Assembly: GCF_000152785.1 (NCBI RefSeq)
Contig: NZ_CH672414.1
Coordinates: 1,605,154-1,669,153, forward strand
Direction: 5' to 3'
From: Yoonia vestfoldensis SKA53
Lineage (GTDB): Bacteria; Pseudomonadota; Alphaproteobacteria; Rhodobacterales; Rhodobacteraceae
DNA: 64,000 bases
Shown piece after piece: positions 19,551-27,633 of the stretch. The notes under the pieces were generated by a model. The model ran no database searches, had not been told where the DNA came from, and saw only the letters and a program-made list of their open reading frames with translations. Every line of letters begins with the position of its first letter. The first letter of the stretch is position 1. A program made the position numbers and the translations under genes.

Positions 19551-20408
19551 ATGTCACGCAACATCGCCTTTCAGGGGGAATTGGGGGCTTACGGCCACGA
19601 AGCCTGCGCCACTGCACGCCCCGATCACACGCCCCTGCCCTGCGCCACATTCGAGGATGCCATCGCCGCCGTGCGCAATGGCGATGCCGATCTGGGGATG
19701 ATCGCAGTCGAAAATTCGACCTATGGCCGCGTGGCGGATGTTCATTCGCTGCTGCCCGAGAGCGGGCTGCATATTGTCGATGAAACCTTTGTGCGGGTGC
19801 ATATCAACCTGCTGGCCAAACCGGGGGCAAACCTGTCCGACATCGACACCGCTGTCGGCCATCCTGTGATCCTGCCGCAATGCGCGGGATTTCTGCGCAA
19901 GCACGGCATTGCGGGCCGCACCAGCACCGACAATGCCCGTGCCGCACGCGAAGTGGCGCAGGGGTCAGACCTGACCACAGCGGCGCTTGCGTCGGAACTT
20001 GCCGCGCAGATCTATGGCCTGCAGGTGCTCGCCCGCCATATCGAGGATCATGACCGCAACACCACGCGGTTCCTGATCATGGCCCGCGCGCCTGACCAGA
20101 CACGGCGCGGCGATTTCGGCATGGTCACCAGTTTCGTCTTCCGTGTGCGCAACATTCCGGCCGCGCTTTACAAGGCGATGGGCGGCTTTGCGACCAATGG
20201 CGTCAACATGACCAAGCTGGAAAGCTATATGGTCGGTGGCCAGTTCACCGCGACACAATTCTATGCCGAAATCGAAGGCCATCCCGAGGATCGCAATGTC
20301 CAGCTTGCGCTGGAGGAGTTGCGCTATTTCACCGATCATCTGCTGGTGATGGGCGTCTATCCCGCCGCGGCACGCCGCCATGAGGCCGCAGCCAACGCGG
20401 GCCTTTGA
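19551..20408 (+). CDS. pheA: Prephenate dehydratase
   Basis: The 285-residue monofunctional enzyme converts prephenate to phenylpyruvate for phenylalanine synthesis. The catalytic domain starts at IAFQGELGAYGHEA and includes GMIAVENSTYGRV and the active-site DRNTTRFLIMAR. The C-terminal ACT domain (about residues 200-280) reads NMTKLESYM, whereas the classical Phe-binding motif is ESRP. No chorismate mutase domain is fused. The start at 19551 follows a GGGGGGAC ribosome site. It is divergent from the cytochrome c gene. Confidence 0.94.
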   Translation: MSRNIAFQGELGAYGHEACATARPDHTPLPCATFEDAIAAVRNGDADLGMIAVENSTYGRVADVHSLLPESGLHIVDETFVRVHINLLAKPGANLSDIDTAVGHPVILPQCAGFLRKHGIAGRTSTDNARAAREVAQGSDLTTAALASELAAQIYGLQVLARHIEDHDRNTTRFLIMARAPDQTRRGDFGMVTSFVFRVRNIPAALYKAMGGFATNGVNMTKLESYMVGGQFTATQFYAEIEGHPEDRNVQLALEELRYFTDHLLVMGVYPAAARRHEAAANAGL

Positions 20409-20469
20409 TAGTCATCAAAGGGCGATACAGGTCACATCGGCGATCGCGGCATGGATATTGGCCCGCATG

Positions 20470-21438
20470 TCAAGGCGCATCTGCGCTACCATCATAGCTG
20501 CGGTCGGCCAGCCAGTTTTCGATCAGGAAATGCGCGATGGCGCCTTTGCGCGCGGGCTTGATTGTCGGGTGCAATCCCGCAAAGGACAGCGCCATATCCT
20601 CGCGGCTGATCCACAACGCGTCTTCGATCTCGGTCCGGTCAATGCTCAGGTCGGTGCCCAGCGCATCGCCCGCACAACCAAACATCAAAGACGCTGGAAA
20701 CGGCCAAGGCTGGCTTGCCAGATAGCGCACGGCACCGACATGGATCCCCGCCTCTTCGCGCACTTCGCGGCGCACGGCGGCTTCGATCGTTTCGCCAGGT
20801 TCGACAAAACCGGCCAGCAACGAATACATCCCCTCGGGCCAGCCGGGGGACCGGCCCACCAGCACGGCGTTGCCATGGGTAATCAGCATGATGACGACAG
20901 GGTCGGTGCGCGGGAAATGATGCGCGCCGCAGGCCGGACAATCGCGCTGCCAGCCGGACATGGCGATCACGCTTTGCGCGCCGCAGCGGGCGCAGAACCC
21001 GTGCATGTCGTGCCATCCCAGCACCGCCTTGGCGGTCGCGGCCAGTTCGGCGTCGCGCGGGGTCAATCGCGTCATGATCGCGCGCAATTCGAAAAAACCG
21101 GCACCTGCGGGCATCGCCGGATGCTTTTGCTCTGACGGGTCAAGAAAGGTGTCCAGATGCGTGATGTCAAGATCAGGCGGCGTCCAGCCCGATAGATCAG
21201 CCGCAAAGACCGGCCCCGCATCATCGCGCCCCAGCAAGATCAGGTCCGGCGCGGTATCGGCCATCACCGGATGATCCAGCGGCACCTGCACCAGCGTGTC
21301 ATCAATGACCATCGGCTTGCCACGCCACAGCAGGATCGCGCGCGCCCCCGCTTGCCCCGCAACAGCCGGATCCGCCCGCAAATGCGCCGCACGGTCCAGC
21401 GCAGAGCCACCAAAAGTCACTGTTTCAGATAACATCAT
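20470..21438 (-). CDS. nudC: NAD(+) diphosphatase / RNA decapping Nudix enzyme
   Basis: The 322-residue NudC hydrolyses the pyrophosphate of NAD(H) and removes NAD caps from RNA. Visible features are a zinc ribbon with CARC and CPAC pairs, the Nudix box GFVEPGETIEAAVRREVREEAG beginning near residue 222 (G, E, REVREE, G), and the NADH-specific SQPWPFP motif after it. The start is uncertain between 21438, 21435 and a longer form; none has a strong ribosome site. It is convergent with pheA and divergent from the nucleotidase gene. Confidence 0.94.
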   Translation of the reverse strand: MMLSETVTFGGSALDRAAHLRADPAVAGQAGARAILLWRGKPMVIDDTLVQVPLDHPVMADTAPDLILLGRDDAGPVFAADLSGWTPPDLDITHLDTFLDPSEQKHPAMPAGAGFFELRAIMTRLTPRDAELAATAKAVLGWHDMHGFCARCGAQSVIAMSGWQRDCPACGAHHFPRTDPVVIMLITHGNAVLVGRSPGWPEGMYSLLAGFVEPGETIEAAVRREVREEAGIHVGAVRYLASQPWPFPASLMFGCAGDALGTDLSIDRTEIEDALWISREDMALSFAGLHPTIKPARKGAIAHFLIENWLADRSYDGSADAP

Positions 21439-21527
21439 CTGATCGAAATGACACGGGTCGGGGCAGAGTTCAAACTTTTCTGACAACATGCTGTAGCCAT
21501 GGCAAAATTTCACCCTATGGTTGCGTT

Positions 21528-23384
21528 ATGGTAAGGACGGGGTTCATGGGGGCAACGAACGGGCGCGGTGCCTGTCAGGCGACATTGCGCATTCTGGCGA
21601 CGACGGATCTGCATATGCAGATACTGCCCTATGACTACTTTGCCGACCGCGCCGAACAGATCGGAGGGCTGGTTCATCTGGCTGATCAGATCACCGCCTT
21701 GCGCGCCGACCAATCGGCCCTGACACTGCTTTTCGACAACGGCGATTTCCTGCAAGGCAATCCGCTGGCCGATACATTGGCGCAGGCCGGGTCGGCCAAG
21801 ACCCCACACCCAATGATTGCGGCCTTTGCTGCGCTGCACTACGATGCCATCAATCTTGGTAATCATGAATTCAACTACGGGCTGCCCTTTCTGCGGCAGG
21901 TCCTGCAGGATGCATCGTGCCCGGTGGTCTGCGCCAATGTCGATTGGCGCGATCAGGCGCAGATCGCGCAGCCCTTTGTGATCCTTGACCGCGTGATCCG
22001 CTGTGAGGATGGCCACGATCATCCCCTGCGGATCGGCGTCGTCGGGTTCTTGCCGCCGCAGATCACCAAATGGGACAAGGTCAAGCTGGCCGATGCGATC
22101 GCCACTTGCGACATCGTCGAGGCCGCGCACCGCATCGTACCGCAGATCAAGGCCGCAGGGGCGGATATCATCGTCGCCCTGTGCCATGCGGGGATCGACA
22201 CCGCAGACCACCGGCCCGGAATGGAAAATGCCGCCGTGCCGCTGGCGGCTGTGCCGGGCATTGATGCGATTCTGACCGGCCACACGCATGAGATATTTCC
22301 CGACGCCACGCGTCCTGCCACCCCTTATGTCGATCCGGTCGCAGGGCGGATTCATGGCAAACCGGCGGTTGGCGCAGGCTTTTACGGTCAATCGTTGGGG
22401 GAAATCACGCTCAGGCTGCGCCGCGCCGCGGATGGCTGGCATGTCACCAACCACACAAGCGCGGTCCTGCCCGCCGCACCCAAAGTGCCAGACAGCGCAA
22501 TCAGCGCAAGGATCAAGGCAGGCGTGCAGCCCGCCCATAGCGCCACATTGCGCCAAGTCAGGCAGCCGATCGCGCGCACCTTGGTGCCGATCCATAGCTA
22601 TTTTGCACGCATCAGTCCCGACTTGCCCAGCCATATCCTTGGTCAGGCGCTGATCGCGCATGCCGCCTCGGTGCTGCCGGCCAATAGCCTTCCGATCATC
22701 GCAGCGGTATCGCCGGTTCGCGCCGGAGGTTTGGGCGGGCCGTCCTGCTACGTCGCCATTCCGCCGGGGCCGATCATGCGCCGAGACGTCTGCGCGATCT
22801 ATCCCTATGCCGACACGCCAGTGATTGCGCGCCGCACCGGCGCCGAATTGCGCGCTTGGCTGGAACAGGCCGTGTCGGGCTATCATCAGATTATCCCGGG
22901 CAGGGCCGACCAAGCTTTGCTGAACCCCGATTTCGCAGGATATGTCTTTGATGCCTTCCATGGGCTGACCTATACGATCGACCTAACACAGCCGCCTCGG
23001 CATGACGCGGCAGGCCGCATCAGCGCACCAGCGGCGGCGAGAATCATCGACCTGGAGCACAACGGCACACCGGTCCGGCCAGAGCAATGTTTTGCGGTTG
23101 TCGCCAACAGCTATCGCAGCTTTGGCGGCGGCGGTTTCCCCCCGATCCCCATGCACGATATACTGGCCATGTCCCGCCAGCCGGTCCGCGACATCCTGAC
23201 AGCGAGAGTCCAGTGCCAAGGTGTCGTGACGGCGCCAATCAAGGCGCCTTGGCGCTTTGCGCCGATCCCGGACACTTTTGTCGATTTCATCTCGGCCCCC
23301 GATGGCCGGCACCACATGACCGACCGCATCTGCAACGCCGGGACGCAGGCTGACGGTTTCACCCGCTACCGCTTGGCGCTCTGA
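21528..23384 (+). CDS. 5'-nucleotidase / cyclic phosphodiesterase family metallophosphatase
   Basis: The 618-residue two-domain enzyme starts with a calcineurin-like metallophosphatase (TTDLHM, LFDNGDFLQGNP, GNHEFNYG and GHTHE supply metal ligands). It ends with a 5'-nucleotidase C-terminal domain that binds the nucleoside (NSYRSFGGGGFPPIP near residue 525). This matches CpdB/UshA-type 2',3'-cyclic phosphodiesterase or 3'-nucleotidase. CpdB and UshA are periplasmic, but this N-terminus shows no signal peptide, so the enzyme may act in the cytosol. The SRP RNA gene follows about 40 bases downstream. Confidence 0.85.
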   Translation: MVRTGFMGATNGRGACQATLRILATTDLHMQILPYDYFADRAEQIGGLVHLADQITALRADQSALTLLFDNGDFLQGNPLADTLAQAGSAKTPHPMIAAFAALHYDAINLGNHEFNYGLPFLRQVLQDASCPVVCANVDWRDQAQIAQPFVILDRVIRCEDGHDHPLRIGVVGFLPPQITKWDKVKLADAIATCDIVEAAHRIVPQIKAAGADIIVALCHAGIDTADHRPGMENAAVPLAAVPGIDAILTGHTHEIFPDATRPATPYVDPVAGRIHGKPAVGAGFYGQSLGEITLRLRRAADGWHVTNHTSAVLPAAPKVPDSAISARIKAGVQPAHSATLRQVRQPIARTLVPIHSYFARISPDLPSHILGQALIAHAASVLPANSLPIIAAVSPVRAGGLGGPSCYVAIPPGPIMRRDVCAIYPYADTPVIARRTGAELRAWLEQAVSGYHQIIPGRADQALLNPDFAGYVFDAFHGLTYTIDLTQPPRHDAAGRISAPAAARIIDLEHNGTPVRPEQCFAVVANSYRSFGGGGFPPIPMHDILAMSRQPVRDILTARVQCQGVVTAPIKAPWRFAPIPDTFVDFISAPDGRHHMTDRICNAGTQADGFTRYRLAL

Positions 23385-23388
23385 GACC

Positions 23389-23417
23389 TTGCGCTTGGCT
23401 GCTCGCTGTCCTATGTG
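23389..23417 (+). promoter_or_regulatory. Likely SRP RNA promoter
   Basis: TTGCGC (23389-23394), 17 bases, then TATGTG (23412-23417) place a start near 23424, exactly where the outer RNA helix begins. The hexamers are moderate matches. Confidence 0.45.
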
Positions 23418-23423
23418 GTGGGT

Positions 23424-23520
23424 CGAGAGGTTGGCGCGGGCGAGTGCCTCGCCAACCTGGTCAGGTCCGGAAGGAAGCAGCCATAACGAGCCCCACTTGG
23501 GTCGTTGTCCAACCTCTCAC
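23424..23520 (+). ncRNA. ffs: Signal recognition particle RNA, bacterial small (4.5S) type
   Basis: The hairpin RNA of about 97 bases scaffolds Ffh for cotranslational membrane targeting. The conserved domain IV is clear: AGGTCCGGAAGGAAGCAGC carries the GGAA tetraloop and the asymmetric loop bound by the Ffh M domain. The outer helix is GAGAGGTTGG (23425-23434) paired with CCAACCTCTC (23509-23518). Exact ends are inferred from the promoter and the helix. Confidence 0.93.
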
Positions 23521-23668
23521 CCTTTGCCAGCCAATTGATGTGAATGCGGCGAAAGCCCATGTTGTCAGCCGACGGCGGTGTCCGCCAGGCGCATGGCCTG
23601 ACGGGTGCAATATTGCCGTGTCCGGCAAACCGGACAGCGCAAAACCCACGTCAATGATCTGGATTTAT

Positions 23669-23742
23669 TGGAGGCGAGTAGCGGAATCGAACCGCTCTAC
23701 ACGGATTTGCAATCCGCTGCATAACCTACCTGCCCACTCGCC
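23669..23742 (-). tRNA. tRNA-Cys (GCA)
   Basis: This is a complete cloverleaf on the minus strand with encoded CCA (23671-23669). The acceptor stem is GGCGAGT/ACTCGCC, the discriminator is T (U73, the Cys identity base), and the anticodon GCA lies in loop TTGCAAA between GCGGA and TCCGT. The T arm contains GTTCGATTC. Confidence 0.97.
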
Positions 23743-23754
23743 TCATGGGGTGTT

Positions 23755-23783
23755 TCCCTAAGGATCACGGGACTTGCCGTCAA
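23755..23783 (-). promoter_or_regulatory. Probable tRNA-Cys promoter
   Basis: On the minus strand TTGACG (23783-23778) and TAGGGA (23760-23755) are 17 bases apart, and the tRNA 5' end is 13 bases beyond. The -35 is strong and the -10 weak. Confidence 0.45.
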
Positions 23784-23935
23784 GCGGATAACGCGGTGGA
23801 CCTCATCAATCTGTCACAATCACCCCTGTCTGGCCACGCGCGATCGCCAATGCCGGTTTCCTTTCCGCAGCAGCGGCGATAACCTGCGGCATATGGCCCG
23901 TCAGGGCCGCCAAACATCCTTGCGACGGAAACTTC

Positions 23936-25060
23936 ATGTCCCGCTACATCCTTTTCGTGACAGGCACCCGCGCCGATTTCGGCAAGCTGGAACCGCTGGC
24001 CGTGGCCGCGCGTGATGCCGGTTTCACGGTGGCGTTTTTTGTGACCGGCATGCATATGCTGCAAAGCTACGGGCTGACCAAGCTCGAGGTACACCGGATG
24101 GCGGGTGTCACAGTGCATGAATTTCTCAACCAGCGCCCCGGTGATCCACAGGACATGATCCTTGCGAAAACAGTGATAGGGTTTTCCGATTTCGTGCAGG
24201 AACATCGCCCCGATCTGGTGGTGATCCATGGTGACCGGGTCGAAGCGCTGGCCACCGCGTTGGTCTGTGCCACCAATTACATCCGCTGCGCCCATGTCGA
24301 AGGCGGCGAGGTCAGCGGCACCATCGACGAAATCTACCGTCACTGCAATTCCAAGCTAGCCAGCCATCATTTCGTGTCCTCGGACGATGCCGCACGACGG
24401 GTGATGTCGCTGGGCGAACAGGCCAGCCACATCCACGCCATCGGCTCGCCCGAGCTGGATTTCCATGCAGGCCCGTCTGGTGTCACGATTGCGCAGGTCA
24501 AAGACCGCTATGCGCTGCCCTTTGCCGATTACGGCATTTGCGTGTTCCACCCTGTCACATCAGAGGCCGCCAGCATGGGCGCGCAGGCAAGCGCGCTATT
24601 CGCCGCACTGGTGGCATCGGGGCGCAATTTTGTGGTGATCGCCCCCAATAACGACCCCGGATCAGCGGCGATCTTTGCCGCAATCGACGCCCTGCCCAAG
24701 GACAGGTTCCGCGTGCTGCCCTCCATGCGGTTTGCCCATTTCAGTGAATTGATGAAAAACGCCGCCGTCATGGTCGGCAATTCCTCTGCGGGCGTGCGAG
24801 AAGCCCCTTTTCTGGGGCTGGCGTCGCTCGATATCGGCACACGCCAGACCAACCGCGCGAAATCGCCGTCGGTGTTCTTTGCCGATGCAGGCGATTCTAC
24901 GGCCATCGCCCGGTTTGTGACAGCGCAGTGGGGCAAGTCCTATCCGCGCCATGACGCCTTTGGCGGCGGGTCGGCGGCGGGCCGTTTCGCAGCGGTACTG
25001 GCAGAGCCCGACTTCTGGACCGGATCGCTGCAAAAGACATTCCATGACCACGATGCCTAA
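23936..25060 (+). CDS. UDP-N-acetylglucosamine 2-epimerase, NeuC/WecB family
   Basis: The 374-residue cytosolic enzyme has a GT-B-like two-domain fold. It begins FVTGTRADFGKLEPL, has VIHGDRVEAL and AHVEGGEVSGTIDEIYRH in the N-terminal half, and GNSSAGVREAPFLG near residue 280 for UDP binding. NeuC-type enzymes hydrolyse UDP-GlcNAc to ManNAc for sialic or related nonulosonic acids; WecB-type enzymes make UDP-ManNAc. TRADFGKL favours the hydrolysing branch. It is followed, with overlap, by two Kdo-transferase-like genes. No neuA or neuB is in view. Confidence 0.87.
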   Translation: MSRYILFVTGTRADFGKLEPLAVAARDAGFTVAFFVTGMHMLQSYGLTKLEVHRMAGVTVHEFLNQRPGDPQDMILAKTVIGFSDFVQEHRPDLVVIHGDRVEALATALVCATNYIRCAHVEGGEVSGTIDEIYRHCNSKLASHHFVSSDDAARRVMSLGEQASHIHAIGSPELDFHAGPSGVTIAQVKDRYALPFADYGICVFHPVTSEAASMGAQASALFAALVASGRNFVVIAPNNDPGSAAIFAAIDALPKDRFRVLPSMRFAHFSELMKNAAVMVGNSSAGVREAPFLGLASLDIGTRQTNRAKSPSVFFADAGDSTAIARFVTAQWGKSYPRHDAFGGGSAAGRFAAVLAEPDFWTGSLQKTFHDHDA

Positions 25061-26306
25061 GGCCAGTCTGGCCCTGCGCGCCTATCTTGCGGCCAGTCAC
25101 CTGATCCCGCTTGTGGCAGGCCCGGTGCTGGCCCGCAGACGCAAACGCGGCAAGGAACACCCGACACGCTGGGTCGAAAAGCAAGGGCGCGGGCTGGCCG
25201 CGCGCCCTGCTGGTCGCCTCGTCTGGATCAATGCCGTGGGCTTGGGCGAGATCTTGTCGCTGCGTGGTCTGATCGCGCGGATGGCGGCGGCAGCGCCTGA
25301 CCTGCATTTCCTTGTCACATCAACCACCGCAGCCTCTGCGCGGGTGTTTGGCGCACAGATGCCGCCTCGCACGATCCACCAGTTTTTGCCGCTAGATGCA
25401 CCCACTTATCGGCAGCAGTTTTTGCACCATTTCCGGCCTGACCTGTGCATCTGGGCTGAACAGGATCTATGGCCGGGGCTGGTGCATGATGCGGATAGGC
25501 GCGGGATTGCGCAGGCGATGGTCGCAGCGCGAATGAACGCGGATTCTTTTGCGCGCCATGGCAAGGCTGCGGGGCTGTACCGCGACCTTTATGCGCGTAT
25601 GGCGCTGGTGACGGCGCAGGACGCAGGCAGCGCCGCCCATCTGACGCAGCTGGGGGCCACGGCACGGGTCAGCGGGTCGTTGAAACCGGCCGCGCCGCCG
25701 CTGGATTGTGACCCGTCCGCCTTGCGCGATCTGCAGGCCGCCGTCGGGACCCGTTTCGTCTGGGCCACTGCCCCGTCCCATCCGGCTGATGAGGCGGCGG
25801 CATTGGCCGCGCATAACCTGCTGCGCGCGCAAATCCCCGATGCCTTGCTGATCATCGCGCCGCGCCATCCCGACAGGCGGGATGCGATTGTGGCCGCTTG
25901 CCCTGCCCCACCACCGATGAAATCCCAAGCTGCATTGCCCGGCCCCGCTGATCCGGTCTGGCTTTGCGATACTTTGGGCGATCTGGGGCTGGTCTATCGC
26001 GTGGCCCGCGCCGTGCTGATCGGTGGCACGTTTGATGCGACCGAAGGGCATAACCCGTGGGAGGCGGCGCAACTGGGCTGCGCCGTGCTGCACGGCCCGA
26101 ATGTTGACAATTTCACCGCAGATTTCGCAGCCCTTGGTGCAGGCGGGGCCATTGCGGTGCATGATCCTGCCACCATTGCCCGCGCGTTACACGGTGATTT
26201 GGCAACAGTGGCAGGCAAGGCAAAGGCCATAGCACAGGACGCAGGTGACGCGACCGATCTGCTGGTCCGCGACCTGCTGGCCTTGGTGAAAGCGCGCCAT
26301 GACTGA
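25044..26306 (+). CDS. Kdo transferase-like glycosyltransferase (GT30), first copy
   Basis: The 420-residue GT-B glycosyltransferase is related to WaaA/KdtA, which transfers Kdo from CMP-Kdo to lipid A. It shows WINAVGLGE with the catalytic Glu, WAEQDLWPG in place of ETELWPN, SGSLKPA in place of TGNLKFD, and CDTLGDLGLVYRVA plus GHNPWEAAQLG in the donor domain. It overlaps the epimerase gene by 17 bases (ATG at 25044; an alternative is at 25053) and the next gene by 8. It is more divergent than the next copy, so its donor or acceptor may differ. Confidence 0.85.
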   Translation: MTTMPKASLALRAYLAASHLIPLVAGPVLARRRKRGKEHPTRWVEKQGRGLAARPAGRLVWINAVGLGEILSLRGLIARMAAAAPDLHFLVTSTTAASARVFGAQMPPRTIHQFLPLDAPTYRQQFLHHFRPDLCIWAEQDLWPGLVHDADRRGIAQAMVAARMNADSFARHGKAAGLYRDLYARMALVTAQDAGSAAHLTQLGATARVSGSLKPAAPPLDCDPSALRDLQAAVGTRFVWATAPSHPADEAAALAAHNLLRAQIPDALLIIAPRHPDRRDAIVAACPAPPPMKSQAALPGPADPVWLCDTLGDLGLVYRVARAVLIGGTFDATEGHNPWEAAQLGCAVLHGPNVDNFTADFAALGAGGAIAVHDPATIARALHGDLATVAGKAKAIAQDAGDATDLLVRDLLALVKARHD

Positions 26307-27633
26307 CCGTTTTCCCCCCTTGCGTCTGCGGATCGCATTGCTGGCTTACGGGCTGGCCTGGTGGTTTATGCTGCCCGTTGTGATAATCTATTTGCGTGTG
26401 CGCGCCCGCAAGGATGCCGATTATGGCGCGCATCTCGCCGAACGCTTTGGCCTTGTGCGCGCCCGTTTGCGCAATCCCGTCTGGGTCCATGCGGTGTCAT
26501 TGGGCGAAATGCGCTCTGCCACGCCCTTGATCCGCGCGCTGCTGGCGCAGGGCGAATGCGTGCTGACCACCCATTTTACCCCCGCCGGACGGCGCGAGGC
26601 TGTGCGCGAATTTGCGACCGAGATTGCGGCGGGCCGTGTGCAGGTCGCGTGGGTGCCGTTCGACATGGGGTTGGCCTATGCGGCCTTTCTGCGCCGCTTT
26701 GCGCCGAAATACGGGCTGGTGATGGAGATCGAGATCTGGCCGCGCATGATCATGGCGGCACGCGCGCGCGGCGTGCCATTGTTCATGTGCAACGCGCAAT
26801 ATCCGCAGAAAAGCTTTGACAAGGATATGGCAGGCTGGGGGTTGCGCGCGGCGCTGACAGGCGGTTTCGCGGGTGGGTTCGTGAAATCAGCCTTGCAGGC
26901 AGAACGGTTCGTTGCCGCAGGCTTGCGCAACATTCATGTCACCGGCGAGATGCGCTTTGACCAGCCGATCCCGCAAGCACAGCTGGAGGCCGCAGCCCGC
27001 TTGCGCGATAGGCTGGTGGCTGGCCGCCCCGCCTTTACCCTGACAAGCGTCGTTGAAGGCGAAGACGCGGTCTATATCGACATGATCCGGCGCGTGCCGG
27101 ATGCGTTTTTTGTCTATGTGCCGCGTGCGCCGGAACGTTTTGACGCAGTCGCGGCGATGCTGGAGGGCGCAGGGTTGCGCTTTGCGCGCCGGTCCGAGGT
27201 GCTGGATGCCGCCCTTGGCGCGCGTGACTTGCCGCAGATCGACGTCTTGTTGGGCGACAGCATGGGCGAGATGTATTTCTACCTTGCGCTGTGTGACCGC
27301 GCCATCGTCGGTGGCGGGTTTGTGACCAAAGGCGCGCATAACATCATCGAACCGCTGGCGCTGCGCAAACCCGTGATCGTCGGCCCGCATATCTGGACCA
27401 TCGCCTATCCCGCGCAAGAGGCGATTGCGGCAGGCGTCTGCCACCATGTGATGACCGAGGCCGAACTGCTGGAAGCGGTCCAAGCACCCATGGTCGTGAC
27501 CGACGACCAGATCGCGGGCTTTTATGCGGATCACGCAGGTGCTGTGGACCGGACACTCGCCGCCCTACCGCGGGCCTTGGCGGGTCTGCCTGCGCCTGTT
27601 GGCGCAGTTGAGGCCTCCGGCGGGGATATTTAG
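26299..27633 (+). CDS. waaA: Kdo transferase WaaA-like glycosyltransferase (GT30), second copy
   Basis: The 444-residue protein is closer to canonical WaaA. It has an N-terminal membrane anchor (AYGLAWWFMLPVVIIYLRV, about residues 16-34), WVHAVSLGE with the catalytic Glu, EIEIWPR, VTGEMRFDQP, VLLGDSMGEMYFYLALCD, and GAHNIIEPLALRKPVIVGP. It would add Kdo to lipid A at the cytoplasmic face of the inner membrane. The last seven codons (EASGGDI, then TAG) are supplied by a gene-end repeat. It converges on the amidohydrolase gene, and the two stops overlap as TTAG. Confidence 0.87.
   Translation: MTDRFPPLRLRIALLAYGLAWWFMLPVVIIYLRVRARKDADYGAHLAERFGLVRARLRNPVWVHAVSLGEMRSATPLIRALLAQGECVLTTHFTPAGRREAVREFATEIAAGRVQVAWVPFDMGLAYAAFLRRFAPKYGLVMEIEIWPRMIMAARARGVPLFMCNAQYPQKSFDKDMAGWGLRAALTGGFAGGFVKSALQAERFVAAGLRNIHVTGEMRFDQPIPQAQLEAAARLRDRLVAGRPAFTLTSVVEGEDAVYIDMIRRVPDAFFVYVPRAPERFDAVAAMLEGAGLRFARRSEVLDAALGARDLPQIDVLLGDSMGEMYFYLALCDRAIVGGGFVTKGAHNIIEPLALRKPVIVGPHIWTIAYPAQEAIAAGVCHHVMTEAELLEAVQAPMVVTDDQIAGFYADHAGAVDRTLAALPRALAGLPAPVGAVEASGGDI
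27612..27632 (+). repeat. Gene-end repeat that forms the end of the GT30 coding sequence
   Basis: GGCCTCCGGCGGGGATATTT matches the core seen after dprA and hemE. Here it is inside the reading frame and supplies the final codons; the stop TAG directly abuts it (27631-27633). Confidence 0.65.

Noticed and set aside
23619..23636. TGTCCGG-caaa-CCGGACA hairpin between SRP RNA and tRNA-Cys as a terminator.
   Set aside because: No T run follows on either strand; it may be structural but termination is not supported.
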